Origin: Tetrahymena thermophila SB210
Lineage: Eukaryota > Ciliophora > Oligohymenophorea > Hymenostomatida > Tetrahymenidae
Assembly: GCF_000189635.1 (NCBI RefSeq)
Contig: NW_002476482.1
Location: 87,054-151,053, forward strand
Length of the DNA stretch: 64,000 nucleotides
Direction of reading: 5' to 3'
Every line of letters starts with the position of its first letter. The first letter of the stretch is position 1. A model generated the notes under the pieces. It ran no database searches. It had not been told where the DNA came from and was given only the letters and a program-made list of their open reading frames with translations. Below are positions 12,377 through 25,644 of this stretch, one piece after another. The translations under genes were made by a program, and so were the position numbers.

Positions 12377-13678
12377 ATGAATTGCTTTAAAGAGTCTTTA
12401 AATCTTTAAAAAAAAAATTATTTATAGATAAATGATCAGATTATTTAATTTAGCTAATAAGAATAAAATGTTAATAATGATATTTTAAAATAAAAATAAA
12501 TTATTGATTTAAAAAATGAAAAAAATATAATTGAAATTTAATAAAATAATTTATCAGTTAATTTTTAAAGTGATGAAGAATAAGAGGAAGAAAATAAAAA
12601 TGATAAATAAAACATTGAAGAATAAGAAAATGAATTGAATATTAATAAAAAGAGAAAATTTGATGAATTTAATGATGAAGAAATATCATAAACATAGGAA
12701 TTAGATTCATACACTGAAATTTTGGTGGATGTTCCAGCTAAAAAACAAAGTTCTAGCAATAGGAATAAATTTGAAGGTCCATTCGAAATGAAAGGCTTTG
12801 AGTGGTTTGAAAAAAATGGCTTAAAATATCTTAAAATTATAAAAAATGAAATTTAAGATATAAATTTAAATTGTTTTAAATCAAAAGTATCTCAAAAAAG
12901 TGATATGGGAAAATAGATTCATAAATTGATTAAAAAATATATAGACACAGAAAACGAATGTGTTTTTGATGAATTTTTTAATTAAGAAGAGAAGATTTAT
13001 ATTAAATATTAAATTGATCAAACAATTAAATACTTAAAATTAAGAGGTATGGATACATTTTATACTGAAAAACTTTTAAAGAGTGAATAATCTTAATGTA
13101 AATATATAGATCTTTTAGCTGTAAATAAAAAAAATAAATAATGTATAATTGTAGATTGGAAGTTTTAAAATAAAACATAAAATCATATTATTAAATATGG
13201 GGATTAGCATTTCATTTAGTAGATAAATGCAGCTATGAATGAATTTTAAGACTATAATATAACAATTTTAATTGTTCCTCTATAGAATTTAAGAAATTTT
13301 TAATTTATTGAATTTACAAAATAGGATGTTGAACTTGTGTAAGAAGATTAGCTATAGTTAAAATCGTACTAAAATTAAAAAATGTATTTACTGAATTAAA
13401 AATTTAAGGATAATATTCATTTAAATTAATGTACACTTGATTCAAATTTTACCAATTTAACTCTTTAATAATATGCTTAACTCTTATACAACAGTGAAGA
13501 TTCTTAATAAATTAATCATTTTTTAAATATTGATAATTGTTAAAATTATAAAGACATATCTGAAATAAGCACCTCTAAATATATAACTAAATTAGATTAA
13601 TTTTTTATCATAAATATTTTACTCAAAAATATGATGAATAAAAAAAAATAAGACAAATTAAATAAAATTATTGATTGA
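12377..13678 (+). CDS. RecB/Cas4-like PD-(D/E)XK nuclease, predicted active
   Basis: Single-exon ciliate-code frame, 433 aa, ATG 12377-12379 to TGA 13676-13678; the ATG is the only in-frame one before the conserved domain. Residues 1-130 are a Gln/Asn/Glu/Lys-rich leader. FEMKGFEW near 136 starts the domain shared with the minus-strand paralogue. The nuclease motifs appear in family order: GKQIHKLIKKYI (motif I, G178, H about 182), TEKLL (E231), YIDLLAV (D245), IVDWKF (D260, K262), then a Gln-rich helix HFIQQINAAM near 279-288 followed by strand ITILIVPL. This order (G..H, E, D, DxK, Q) is that of the RecB/Cas4/Dna2-type PD-(D/E)XK nucleases, which cut DNA with Mg2+ or Mn2+. I see no four-cysteine Fe-S cluster. 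The substrate is unknown; repair, DNA elimination or mobile-element origin are all possible. Confidence 0.8.
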
Positions 13679-14458
13679 ATAAAATTTGTTTTATATTTAT
13701 TTTTATAAATCCTTTTTATTAGAATATTCCATTGTTTAAAAATCATAAAATTTTTTTTTTCTCTTCAAACCCAAATTAAATATTTATTAATTTAATTTAA
13801 TATTATTGTGAATTATTAAATTAAAAATAATACTAAAAATTTCAATTTATTTTTTAATATTTAAATGAAGTATTTTAATTATCATAAAATTAAATTGTTA
13901 GAATTATTTAAAGATAAAAAAAATATTTATTAATAAAATTATTATTTATGAAATAAAATCTATTAAAACTAATTATTTTGATAGAAGGAATATTTAATTT
14001 GTATGTATTAATTATTATTTTTTTAATTAAAAGTAGATTAATATTTACTAGTAAGGATACTTTAAATATGAAAGCTCACTATATTTGTATTTACTTGAAA
14101 AAGAGTTTGAAAAATTCTTCAAAAGAAGGTTAAAAAATGTAAGTTAAAAACATCATAATTTATACTCATTTATTTTTGACAATAAAATTTTGAATCATTC
14201 AGAAATTTGGGAAAATTAAAAAAATAGTTAATATCGAAGATGTATGCTATGTTATTCGATTTAAAAATGGCTAAAAAAATACTAATAAAAGTAAAATTTA
14301 TAATTATTTATCATGTTATTTTGATACAAAAGTTTCTTAATTTATAAATAACAGTAAAAAAAATAAGCAAATAGTTTGGTGAATTTAATTCTTCATAAAA
14401 AGAAAAGTTATTAAATTTGTAATTAAAGAATAAGTTCTATTTGAATACTACAAAAGTT
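13679..14458 (+). promoter_or_regulatory. 3' spacer and shared upstream block of giant gene copy 1
   Basis: From about 13855 onward the sequence matches the region upstream of giant genes 2 (from about 25130) and 3 (from about 36405). Shared words include TTAAAACTAATTATTTTGA, AGAAGGAATAT and TCAGAAATTTGG. This block therefore marks the left edge of the tandem unit and should contain the promoter. No TATA-like element can be singled out in such A+T-rich DNA. 13679-13854 shows nothing. Confidence 0.5.
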
Positions 14459-17400
14459 ATGAGTTATAAAATAACTTTGTTTATTTAGGTTTTGATATAC
14501 TTAGTAAAATAAGTAAAGTTGCAAAATATAGCTGATGTATGTTTAATACCTAGCTAATACTTTTAAAACTAAGAAGATACATGTTTATTTTGCATGGAAA
14601 ACTGTAGTTTATGCTATACTGTAGAAATGTGCTTGTAATGTATGCCAGGATACAGTTTAGTAAACATTTTTTATTTTTAAAGTTAAAATAATTCATTATT
14701 TTTTTATAGAACAATTAGGGGTAGTGCGTAAGCAGTTGTGGAGCGGATTAACTTAAAAACTAGTTGGATTAATAATGCGATAGCTTTCCTGATATTAACT
14801 GCTAGTAATATAACTATCAAAATTAATGCAATAAATGCAATGATGGGTATATCTTATAAGAAAATGGAATGTGCAAAAATAAATTTTGCTCACAATATTA
14901 AGGTACTTTTGACAGTATCACCTAAAAATGTTCTTTAGATGGATTTTTACTGTCAGAGTATATTAGAGAATAGTAGAATTCATAAAATAGTGCCCAGTTT
15001 AAGCAGGATTCTTTCAATTTTTAGTACTCCTCTTTAAAAGATAGCCTAAATGAGCAAATAGTAGAAATAAAAGTCTTAGATATTTTAGATCATAAATTAG
15101 TATTTTTTTAATTTTTATATTTATAATTTAATAGTTTTTAAAATAGGTAATTGGAAGGACGAATTAATATTTAATATTTTATGATTTCTAAAAAATGTCT
15201 GCATTATATCTACTTGATATGTAAGCTCCTATAATTTAGATATAGACAAATGAATAGTAAATGAAGCTTTACGCTTTGGTTTCGCATTACGATAACTTTA
15301 ATCAAACTTCTTAATATGTTATAAATTAATTAATTCAAATTGATTTGGCTTCATACTAAAAAAATACAATTTTTTAGTATAATAATATAGTAGATCAAGT
15401 TTTATTTAACCAATAATATTTAATATTTAGAAGTGGAAGCATTTTAAGCATATTTTCGTTAGTAGATTAGTCTATGAAGTAATTAAAAACAAGTATAAAT
15501 ATAAGTAGCTTTTGCTTTCTATAAGAAGAAGAAATTATTTTAATTTTAGATAATTAAAATAACATTTTTCTAACAAATCCTTCATTAACAGGATATAACT
15601 AAATCTATTTAAACTCAAATGAATAATTTGTAATGATAAAATAAAATCTACCTTATAGCATTATAACGGTCATTTAATAAAACTAAGCAAATTTTTAATA
15701 AAATTTAGTAGTTTACTTAATTTAAAAATAAGTTGATTCTTCAAATTAGACTCACTACAACTTAGGATAGGTTTTTTTTAATTATTTTTTGTTAAATAAT
15801 ACTTAATTTTTATTAGTAAATATAATAAGTGGAATACTACGGATAAGTGATCCAAATAACTAATTAGAAAAATTTAATATATTTGATTTCTAGCACTGGT
15901 AAAGTTTATTTAATTTATCAATTAAAACTTAAAATTATTTTTTTTAAATTATCTACTTTAAAATATTGATATAATTTATTCAAAAATAGAAATTTAAATC
16001 TGGAATCTGTCTAAATTAGTGTCGACAGTAATTATCAAAAACAGTATACAAAATTATATATAAGATGAATGGATAATAGTAGCATTTGAAGAAAATATTT
16101 AGGTTTATCTAAATTCTTAAGATGGTTCTCAACTCACTACTTAATACTATAATATTCCTTTTAGATCATAAATAAACACAATAATCTATTACTAAAATTA
16201 TATTTTAGTTAGCGTCTTTAATAGCATTTATTCTATTTAATATTTCTAATAACAAAAAAATGGACAGATTTTACAAAGCTTTGCTTAAAGTAATTGTTCA
16301 ATAAAAATTCCTAAAAAAATATAAAAAACTTTAATTTTCAGCGATGATGGAAATAAAGTATCCAAATTAATTATCATTTATGACACAGAATATTTGATTG
16401 TTGGTTCTTATTAGGATTAATAAATACTCTTTAGAGATTAAATTGAAGCAAATATCTCTTTTAGCATGATCTAATAATCAATTTTAATATTATTTGCAGA
16501 ATCATAGTTAATATAAACTAACTTAGTGAATTTTCAAAAACAAGTAACATAATTTTAAAACATTCTTTTATAAAAAGTTGAAAATGGTAATATTTATGTG
16601 TTAGAATAAATTAGTACATAGGATTGCTTAAAAGTATAGCTTAATACTTTATCATCTGGCCAAAATTAAGTCTGCTTACTTTAAACTCCAGTAAATTCTA
16701 ATTATAAAAGTTTCTGTGATTGTGATATTAAAATAATGGAAAATAATTTAATTATCTTTGCTTAGTCCACAATATTTTTTGTAATCTATAGATATGATTG
16801 CTAAATTCTCTTAGAATAAAATAATTATATTTTAAATATATTATTAATTGACTCTAATACTTTGGTAATTTAAAACTAAGGTATTTCAATATTACAGTTA
16901 AATAAAAATAATGCTCTAATTAGTATTAATGTTTATAATTAAATCAAGAAATATACTTTAATAAAAAATATTTTAGTGATTTGTATAGAGTTTTGGTTGC
17001 TTGCTGGAGGAACTTAAAACCCAATGGTAAAAATAAACCTTAATGAATATGTTAACTATTATTCATAATAATTAAATGAATTTTTTTACGATTATGCTGT
17101 ATCCAACTTTATAGTAAAAATAAAAGGATAAAATTTATAGTATATGGATATGTCATATCCTTTCTTCTCTTATTAATCAGTATCGTTTTAAGATAATATA
17201 AGCACAGTTGAAGAAGTATAAAACTCAAATTATCTTCTGCTCATAAGATTTATAAATGTAATTAATTTTATTATTAATATATTATTAATAGATTTAACAT
17301 TTACATTCATTAAAAATTAAAAATTTTTTCATCTTTTTCTTAAAATAATTTAAATTTAATTTAGGATAAAAATAATGCAGTTATATTAGATGGCCATAAT

Positions 17401-20400
17401 AATACTTACATTTATATAAACAAGAATTTAGGAAATATAATGTATTTCTTAAATAGTTATTTATTCATGCAATATCCTTCAAATTAATTACTAGTTATAT
17501 AAGGAATTTATAAAGTAAATTAAAACCTACTTTTTAAATTCAAATCTCCATACGCATTTACTAATGATATTTAATAAATAATTGGAGATATAAGCTCTAA
17601 ATAAATATAAATATACTCTCTTAGAGATGGGTCTTAAAAAGTATACATAAGTAAATTTTTAATTATGTAATATTCAATAACAATTTTTTCAAAGATAGTG
17701 TAGATAATTTAAGCGGTCAGTTAACAAATTATATAGAAAATACAGAAATTTACATGACAATTAATATAAGCAGTTTTGGTAGTATATTATTCGTAGATTT
17801 ATTAACCTGTAAAATGATTTAAGTATAGATACCTATGTCCTATTAAATTTTAAGAAACGATGATATGCTTTTTATAAGTGTAATTAACTTTTAAAACTAA
17901 TAGACTCTTATAGATTCAAAATTGAATATTCTTTAAGATGCAATGATGAGACTTTAGGGATACATAATTTCTTTATTATGGAAAGAAAATAACTATTATT
18001 ATTTTATCTCAATCTCATAGAACAAGTTTACTGTATTTAATACTAATGGCTCAATTATATTTTAAGAAGATGTTGTTATTACTGACATTGTTGCAAATAA
18101 CTAATAATTAATATTTTTCTAACAATAATAAATTGCTCAATACTCAATTAACATAAATAGGAAAAAAATTATTAAAATAAACTCATTCTAAATCAACAAT
18201 CAATACCTAACTTTTAATATTGATTTTTATAATAGGTTAATTTATATATAATTTTTAAGCTAACTTTAGGTCATTTAGATTGATACCCTTAATTTAGTTC
18301 AGTCTATATAAATCTAGAATGATTATGTATATATTGGAGACGATAAAATAAATTAGGTAAATTTTAAATTGTAATTAAAAAATATTTATTTTTTTTTTAA
18401 TTTAAAGATATAAATTTATAGATAAGCAAATTAAATAATAGTATTCTAATTGTTTAAAGAATAACTGAGATATTTTCCATTAAACTTTGATTTAACAAAA
18501 AAAATATTCTTTATAGATAGCGAATTAGGGATAATTGTTATCTGTGATACAACAATACTACAAATTTATGTATTATAGTATATTGGCTATTTTTAGCTAA
18601 GCAGTTTTTCATTCACTCCTTAATCATCAAATCTTGATATTTTTAAAATTAGATTTATTTATAATTACCATTTATCAATACTTATATTTAGTTAAGCAGG
18701 ATAATTCTATTTTATTGATATTAACTATTTATACTACAATCAGCAAAGCATTAAAATGGTCTATGATAACTAATCAGCTCTCTTTGGAGAAAACAATCAA
18801 AATATAATAATGCTTAATAATGATATCAATTACCTTTCTATTTATGATAGTGTAACCTAATAGATTTAAGATAGTATAGTTTTTAAGTAAAATATAGATT
18901 TAAATGACATAGAAAATTATTAGATTGCCATTCTTCGCTAAATCAACCTTATTATCTGTATAAGAAAGAAAGATTATTATATTATTTAGATTTTTCCTTT
19001 AAAAACAATTTAATAACAAACTCTTTCTGATGTTTAAAATATTTATATTTCAGATAATTATGGTTTAATTCTTTATAGTAATTCAATCTAGCAAATATAT
19101 TTATTTAGCCAAAAAGATTAATAATTTGTCATACTAAAATAAAATTAATAATATATAGGTAAAATTATCTTTATAAACGAAAGATTTATATGTGTTTAAG
19201 TCATAAATTTAGGCTAATAATAATTGTCTATATTCGACACATTGTCCCAGAAATAAATTCCTTTTCCATTTAATAAGGTATCATTAATTTGTTAAATTTT
19301 AATATAAATTATTTAAAATAAATTAAACTTATATAGCATATATTAATTTTATTACAGAATTAACAAATAAACATATTTTTTTAATTTAAAATATATATTT
19401 AAAATATAAAACCTATTTTATTTAATTTGAATTGATTCTTCTTCTGGCTAATTTGCATTAAATTATTTATTTTTTAAATTAAAGAAACATAAATAATTTT
19501 ATAATATGTAAATATTAGGGGTAAGCAATAGATCTGAAGATTAAGAATTTTCTTATAGTTTAATAAGTATCTAAAGATAAAACATCTCTCCAGATATTTT
19601 AATTTAATTAAAAGGATATTACATTCATTTTTTACTATTACTAGTATAATGGATAATTTTAAATTAAATAACTATTTAATTAACAATTGATTAAAAATGT
19701 TCATAGCATTTACATAATGGGTATGTAAAATAATTTAAATACACTAATTTTGAAAATTAAAGAAAGTAAAAGTTTTATTTTACTTTCTGAAACCATTTAA
19801 ATAAAATAGCTAGCCTTGCCATGCTCAAATAATACTAAAATAAAAGCAGAAAAAGATTATTTTTATTACATTTGTCCTTATGCTTCATTTATTTATGACA
19901 TAAGCGCAACATTTATCTAAAGTATTAAGTATACATTTAGCTCTAATTTGACTATTTAAGATATATCCTACTTAAACTATAATATTTTTATTATAAATTT
20001 GTCATAAAGTTAAATAGATTTATATGAAATAAACTATAAATTTAAGAATAAAATATAATCACTTACTAAAATCATCAATCCTAAAGTTTATAATTATTAA
20101 TTTAATCAAAAAAATGACACTATTTAACTCACAATCTATGGAGTTTCTGATTTTAATTTATTTTAAGCTACCATAAATTATTAATCAAAAAGGTTCAAAT
20201 ACTAAATAGCTTAGTATTTAAATTAAAATTTAGTCTAGGTTACAACATAAAGCTACATAGATAACTATAAGGTACTTTATTTATTTAATATTTAATTTTT
20301 TGTTAAATAAAATTTATTTTTAAAAGCACATTGTACTATAATAATAAATATCCTAAACTATCTAATCTCTAAGATACCAAATATACTTTCAGCCTCCTTC

Positions 20401-23400
20401 TAATATGTAAAAATTTTATTTTTCTTATTTATTTATTTATTTTTGCTAATTTAAAATAGTAATTAATTTCCAGTGATCAATTCTTATTAAAGCTCAGATA
20501 TTGTAGAAATATATTCAGCAGATGGCATAAATAGCAACTAAAAATATTAATTACAAATTTCTTCAACTGAATTCATATCAGATTAATTTAAGAAATTAAA
20601 ATTAGGAAATATGATTCTCAATATTAACTTGATTGACTCTCTAAATTTTAATTAGTATTAATATTTAGAATAACTTTAATTCTCTAATATGACAATACAG
20701 TTTGGCTAACAAAATGGATCTATATTTTTGAATTCTTATAAAAAGCTAATAATAAATGAAATAAAAATCATTAATTAAGTAATTACAACTTAGTTCATCT
20801 TTTAAAATATCACTGATATTTTAATTAACAACCTGGAAATTTAAAATGTCACTTTTTAGTCTTAGTCTTACTTTTTTTCATTCTAAGAAATCTAGTAAAT
20901 TATGATAAGAAATCTTTCTATATACTAGAGCAACTTTAATCAGACAATGATTTTGGTGAATAATTCAAATAATATTTAAATGTAAAATATCTTCATTGCT
21001 AACACCAATTTTTCTCAAGGATTAATTTTTGTAAATTAATCTGAAAATTTTTTTAGTGATTAGATTTAAGCTTAATGGAATCAGATAAATTAAAAAAATT
21101 TAAACAATAAAATAAATCCCTACTTGTTCAATTTTTTATAAGTTAAATAAGTTTAATTTGATAATATTTCTTTTAGTAACTCATTGAATTTAGGATTTGT
21201 TAACTTCACTGGCTTGATGATAAATTTTCAATTTCTTTATTCTATTAGCATAAAAAATTCAAAATTTAATGAAATTAAATAAAAAATACCTATTATTTAA
21301 GTTACTTATGGAATCAGCGCAACCATAGAAAATTTGTAAGTTAGTAAAATGAATAGCTCGAATTTTATTCTTTTGTCTTTGGTAAGTTAGCTTGAGTTAA
21401 CAAATTTAAGCTTTTTTAATATAAATGAGCCTTTTTTTTAAATACCTAAGTTAGAATCTTCTTTTCTTCCTTAATTCCATAATTATTTATTGAGTCTTGG
21501 TGGAATAAATAGTCTTATGGTCTAAAATTTGTAAATGTCTTATTGCTATAATATTGGGATGCTAAATGTAATTGAATTTTAAGTGGGATTAGATGCAGTT
21601 TAAAATAGTAATTAAATGCAGGCAAACTTAATTAAAATTTCTGATTCTTAATCTAATCTAAGTGAACCAGCTATAAACTTAAGAAATAAATAATTAATTA
21701 TCTCTTAACTAACAGTAAAAAATGTTATATTTAAAAGTCATATTATGAACCTCAATTAGCAATCTTATTTCTAAATGAATCAATCTTAATTTATTAATAT
21801 CTAACTGAAAGAATAGTCAACAACAATATATAATAATTAAATTTCAATAATTGAAATATCATATGTGAAATTTTAAAATATCTCTTCATAATAATATCCT
21901 GCTGTAATTTTAAGTAAGTCTGTAGATAATTTTAGTATTCATAACTGTACTTTTAGGTAAAACTAAAATCTACAAACAAATATATCAGTTTCATCTAATA
22001 ATGATAATAACAGTAATTTTAATATTTAGAATTGTAATAATTTGATAATAGATGATTCATTATTTGTACAAAACACATGCTTCAGTAATGGAGGAGGAAT
22101 TTACTTATTTCAAATTCAAAATTCTCTCATAAATAACACCAAGTTTATTTTAAACTAAGCATAATAATATTCGGGAGGAGCAATTTATGCTTCTAATTCT
22201 AATATTAATATTAATTAATGTCTCTTTTAAGACAACATATCAAAAAAGGAAAGAGGTGGAGCTATCTATTCTGATAAGACTTATATCTAACTAGTTAATT
22301 CAAATATCATAAATAATATTGCATATGTGGGTGGTGGAATTTATTATAACAAAATAAATACAATAAATATTGATAAATCTAGCTAAATTTATTAAAATAA
22401 AGGTATTAATATTAATAATTTATTTATTTACTTTATATTGAAATTATATTATAAATAGGTAAGTTTTATGGAAATAACTTAGGCTCTTATCCTAAAAAAC
22501 TATTAAAAGTAGATTTAAAAACTAAATAGGTTTATAAAAAGATAATCATTAAAAATTTTTAAAGTGGAAACTATACTAAATAACCTATATATGTTTAGTA
22601 TTTTGATGAAGAAAATTAAATACTAAACTTTAATATTGCAGATTTAACTAGCTAATTTTCTTCTAGCATTAAATAAGAAATAGAAAATTATTAAATAGCA
22701 ATTTTAAATCCTTCAAATGTGAAAAATCTAACAATAATATTAGGATAATAATTATAATATATAAAATCTATCAATTTATTTTAACTAAATATGACAGCAG
22801 GAAATTACTATGAAACAGATTTTAAATTGGTTCTATTCTCACAATTTTTTGGTGAGTAACTTGCTATAGATTTACTGCTTAATTTTAGAAAATGCAAAAT
22901 AGGAGAAATATTATATCATAAGCAGGGATATATTTCGTAAATAATTTTTTTTATTAATTATTTATTAAATTATTTAATTTTATCCATAATTAAGTTGCGA
23001 TCAGTGTCCCGAAGGGAGTTATTCGTTTGTTAACCCATATTAAAAATCTGAAAATAGTCTAGTTCAATGCCAGAAATGCCCTTTATAATATGCAAAGAAA
23101 TGTTACTCTAATCAAATAATTTTAAATTAACATTTCTGGAGAGAATCAAATTTAACAGATAATATTTTTCCGTGCTATATGCTAGGATGTAATGAATCTG
23201 CTTACAATTCAATAAATGGATGCATAAAAGGTTATATTGGCCCCTTATGCAATTCTTGTGATTATAAGGGAATATATTGGGGAAATAGTTATGCTTAAAA
23301 TGGTAAATATTGCTATGAGTGTGGTAAAATAGTAAATTTGTACATCTTCGTGGCACTATCTATTTTATTTTACTCATTATACATACCATTAAGTGTGTAT

Positions 23401-24758
23401 TCATAGATCAAAACTAACATATTGATTATCAAAATTGAATATTTAAGAAAGTTAGAGGTGTTATTTTTAAGCAAAACTAAATTTTTAGGTTCTGATAAAG
23501 GAATAATATTAAAGATCTTTTTTCATTACTTCCAGATATTTTCATCTTCTATAAATGTAATTAACTAAATTCCTGAGATATTTGGTAATTTATTTAAATT
23601 AGGAGGTGATCCAGCTTAGGTAACTTATACAAGTTTAGATTGTATTTATAAGGATTGGGTTATTTCTTAGCTTTGGTTTAGTCGATTAATAATGTAATTT
23701 GTTTAAATAATAATAGTGACTGGACTTGTTCTATTATCTAGATATATACTACCTAAAAATATAATATAATTTTATAAAAAAAAGATATACTTAATATTTA
23801 TTTACTTTTTTTATTACTCGTCTCTTGTTAAAATGCTCATGTCTCTTTGCATATGCAAATCAATTGGAAATAACTCTTATATGTTAAATGATTTTCTTTA
23901 AAAGTGCTGGACAAGCTAACATTTATTATTTTCTTTCGGATTAATATATCCGTTAACCATTATTTGCTCAATTGGAATACCATTTATTTTTTATTTGAAA
24001 ATAAAATCTGCTATAGAAAATAAAAAATAAGAAAATATTTAATTTATCTTGTCTTATTACTTTATATTATAAGGATATAAAAATTAATTTTATTATTGGG
24101 AAATTCTCAAGATGTTACTAAGATTAATTATTATGATTATATTGAATTTAGATATTTAAAATGCAATTTAAAGATAGATGATATTAGTTGTATGCTTTGT
24201 CTAAATAATAGTGACAATCTGTATGAATCCTTATAAGTAAAAATAATTGCAAAATTTAGAAATTTTGCTGCTTTCAGTTTTAATAATTAGTCTAGCTCTG
24301 TAAACGATAATATATATGTTAGATGATAATTTCGAGAAAACTTTAATTTTAATAATTATCATATTTATTTTTAATCTTTATAATTTGATAAAGATAATTT
24401 TTGAATATTATAAATCTGCTTTAGAATTAGCTTTAAGGTCTAAAAGTAAAAAATTTAAAATAATCTTAAATTTTTTAAATAAATGTAAAATTATTAAGTT
24501 TGATATTAAGAAAAGATAAACTTCATTAACAAGAATAAGCCAATTGTGGAAAATTGTAAATAAAAATAAACATTTCTTAAATTATGAATATTAAGTTAGC
24601 TTGAAATAACAAACTATATTAAAGAATTAAAAAAGTTATAGCAATTATTCTGCTATACAATAAGGAATCCTCTCATTTAATGTAATTTTTTTAAATAATT
24701 TTATTTATAATATCTTATTTTTTAATTTTAGGAAAAGGAAAAAATTATAAACAATTGA
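14459..24758 (+). CDS. giant multidomain membrane protein, copy 1 (3116 aa)
   Basis: Fourteen exons: 14459-14659, 14710-15099, 15147-15770, 15817-15898, 15990-17257, 17365-17650, 17695-18356, 18408-19277, 19519-20271, 20327-20406, 20460-22402, 22459-22936, 22995-24681, 24732-24758. They sum to 9351 nt and every junction keeps phase. Order of parts: signal peptide (MSYKITLFIQVLIYLV); Cys-rich furin-like repeats, residues 28-175; long beta-rich, propeller-like region to about 1450 with one WD-like strand (GEIQIWNL, near 432); a further beta-rich stretch; parallel-beta-helix-like segment with GGGIY, GGAIY, GGAIY, GGGIY at about 2283-2363; second Cys cluster (CDQCPEGSY, CIKGYIGPLCNSC) at 2546-2650; about seven membrane spans at 2655-3020; basic tail. 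I infer a surface receptor or adhesion-type protein with a large extracellular part. Ligand unknown. ATG chosen because it alone gives the signal peptide aligned in all copies. Confidence 0.9.
19278..19518 (+). other. enlarged intron 8 of giant gene copy 1
   Basis: GT-AG intron of 241 nt between exons 8 and 9; other introns of this gene are 44-107 nt. The homologous intron is 285 nt in copy 2, 431 in copy 3, 73 in copy 4 and 112 in copy 5. No open frame or known RNA fold was seen inside. Confidence 0.8.
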
Positions 24759-25644
24759 CTTTAGACAAATATATTAATTATTAAAACTTTTATTTTGTAT
24801 GTTTCATGTTAATAAAATTAAATTCAAATTTATTTTAATATTTATAAATGCAAAATAATAATAAACATTAATTTAATACCAAGAAATAAAATAAAACAAA
24901 AATATAATTTAGAACTAAAATTTAAAAAAATAAGTTTATTGAAGAAAAATTTTTTAAAATGGGTAAAATTAAAAATTTAATATAAAAATGAAAAATCATA
25001 AAGATTGAAATAAATTAAAATTATAAATATTATTAATTAAATTCAATTAATTATAAAATTATTTATTTTTACATTAGCCATTCAACAAAATAGTGATCTA
25101 AAATCACTAAATTTTTGAATGGCTTTTGGCTATACTTGTAAATATACTTTATTATTTATTAAATAGAATATATTATGACTAATTATATATAGAAGAACTA
25201 TGTAATTTGTATATGTTATTTATTACATTTTTAATTAAAAATTGGATTAATATGAGCTAATAAGGATTGATTAAATATATGAAGTTCACTATTTTTCTAT
25301 TCACATGAGAAAAAATATGAAAAATACTTCAAAATAAGGTTAGAAAAATATGCTAAAATATCATAAAATACACTCACTTACTTTTAACAGTGTATTTTTG
25401 AAATACAGAAATTTGCTAAAATTAAATTTAATATAGAAATTTTTATGTTATTTGATGCAAAAATGGTATAAAAAATTATTGATAAAAGGAAAATTTATCA
25501 AATGTTAATTTAATACAAAAATTTCTTAATTTATAATAAATCAGTAAAAAAATAAGCAAATTTTTTAGTGAAATTCATTCATATAAAAGAAAAGTTATTA
25601 AATTTGAAATTAAGGATAAGATTTTATTAAAATACTAAAAACTT
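24759..25644. promoter_or_regulatory. spacer between giant genes 1 and 2 with shared upstream block
   Basis: The first part is a 3' trailer alike in copies 1-3. From about 25130 to 25644 it matches the upstream blocks of copies 1 and 3 and so should carry the promoter of copy 2. Between them, at 25076-25124, is a strong palindrome listed separately. No gene seen. Confidence 0.5.
25076..25124. repeat. 49-bp interrupted palindrome (hairpin)
   Basis: Outer arms AGCCATTCAA (25076-25085) and TTGAATGGCT (25115-25124) are exact inverted complements. Inside them TAGTGAT (25091-25097) and ATCACTA (25103-25109) pair around a 5-nt loop. Its G+C content stands out from the surroundings. Absent from the equivalent spacers of copies 1 and 3. 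Could be a transcription end signal, a structured RNA element or a tiny mobile-element footprint. Confidence 0.75.

Noticed and set aside
12565-12759. Minus-strand Ser/Phe-rich frame opposite the nuclease gene
   Set aside because: It is the complement of the Glu/Lys/Asn-rich leader of the plus-strand gene, which has the conserved motifs.
14738-14938. ATG-started frame open in the standard code within giant gene copy 1 (and its twin at 37303-37503)
   Set aside because: It lies in a different frame from exon 2, whose correct frame encodes the cysteine-rich repeats conserved in all five copies. It is a shadow of the real exon.
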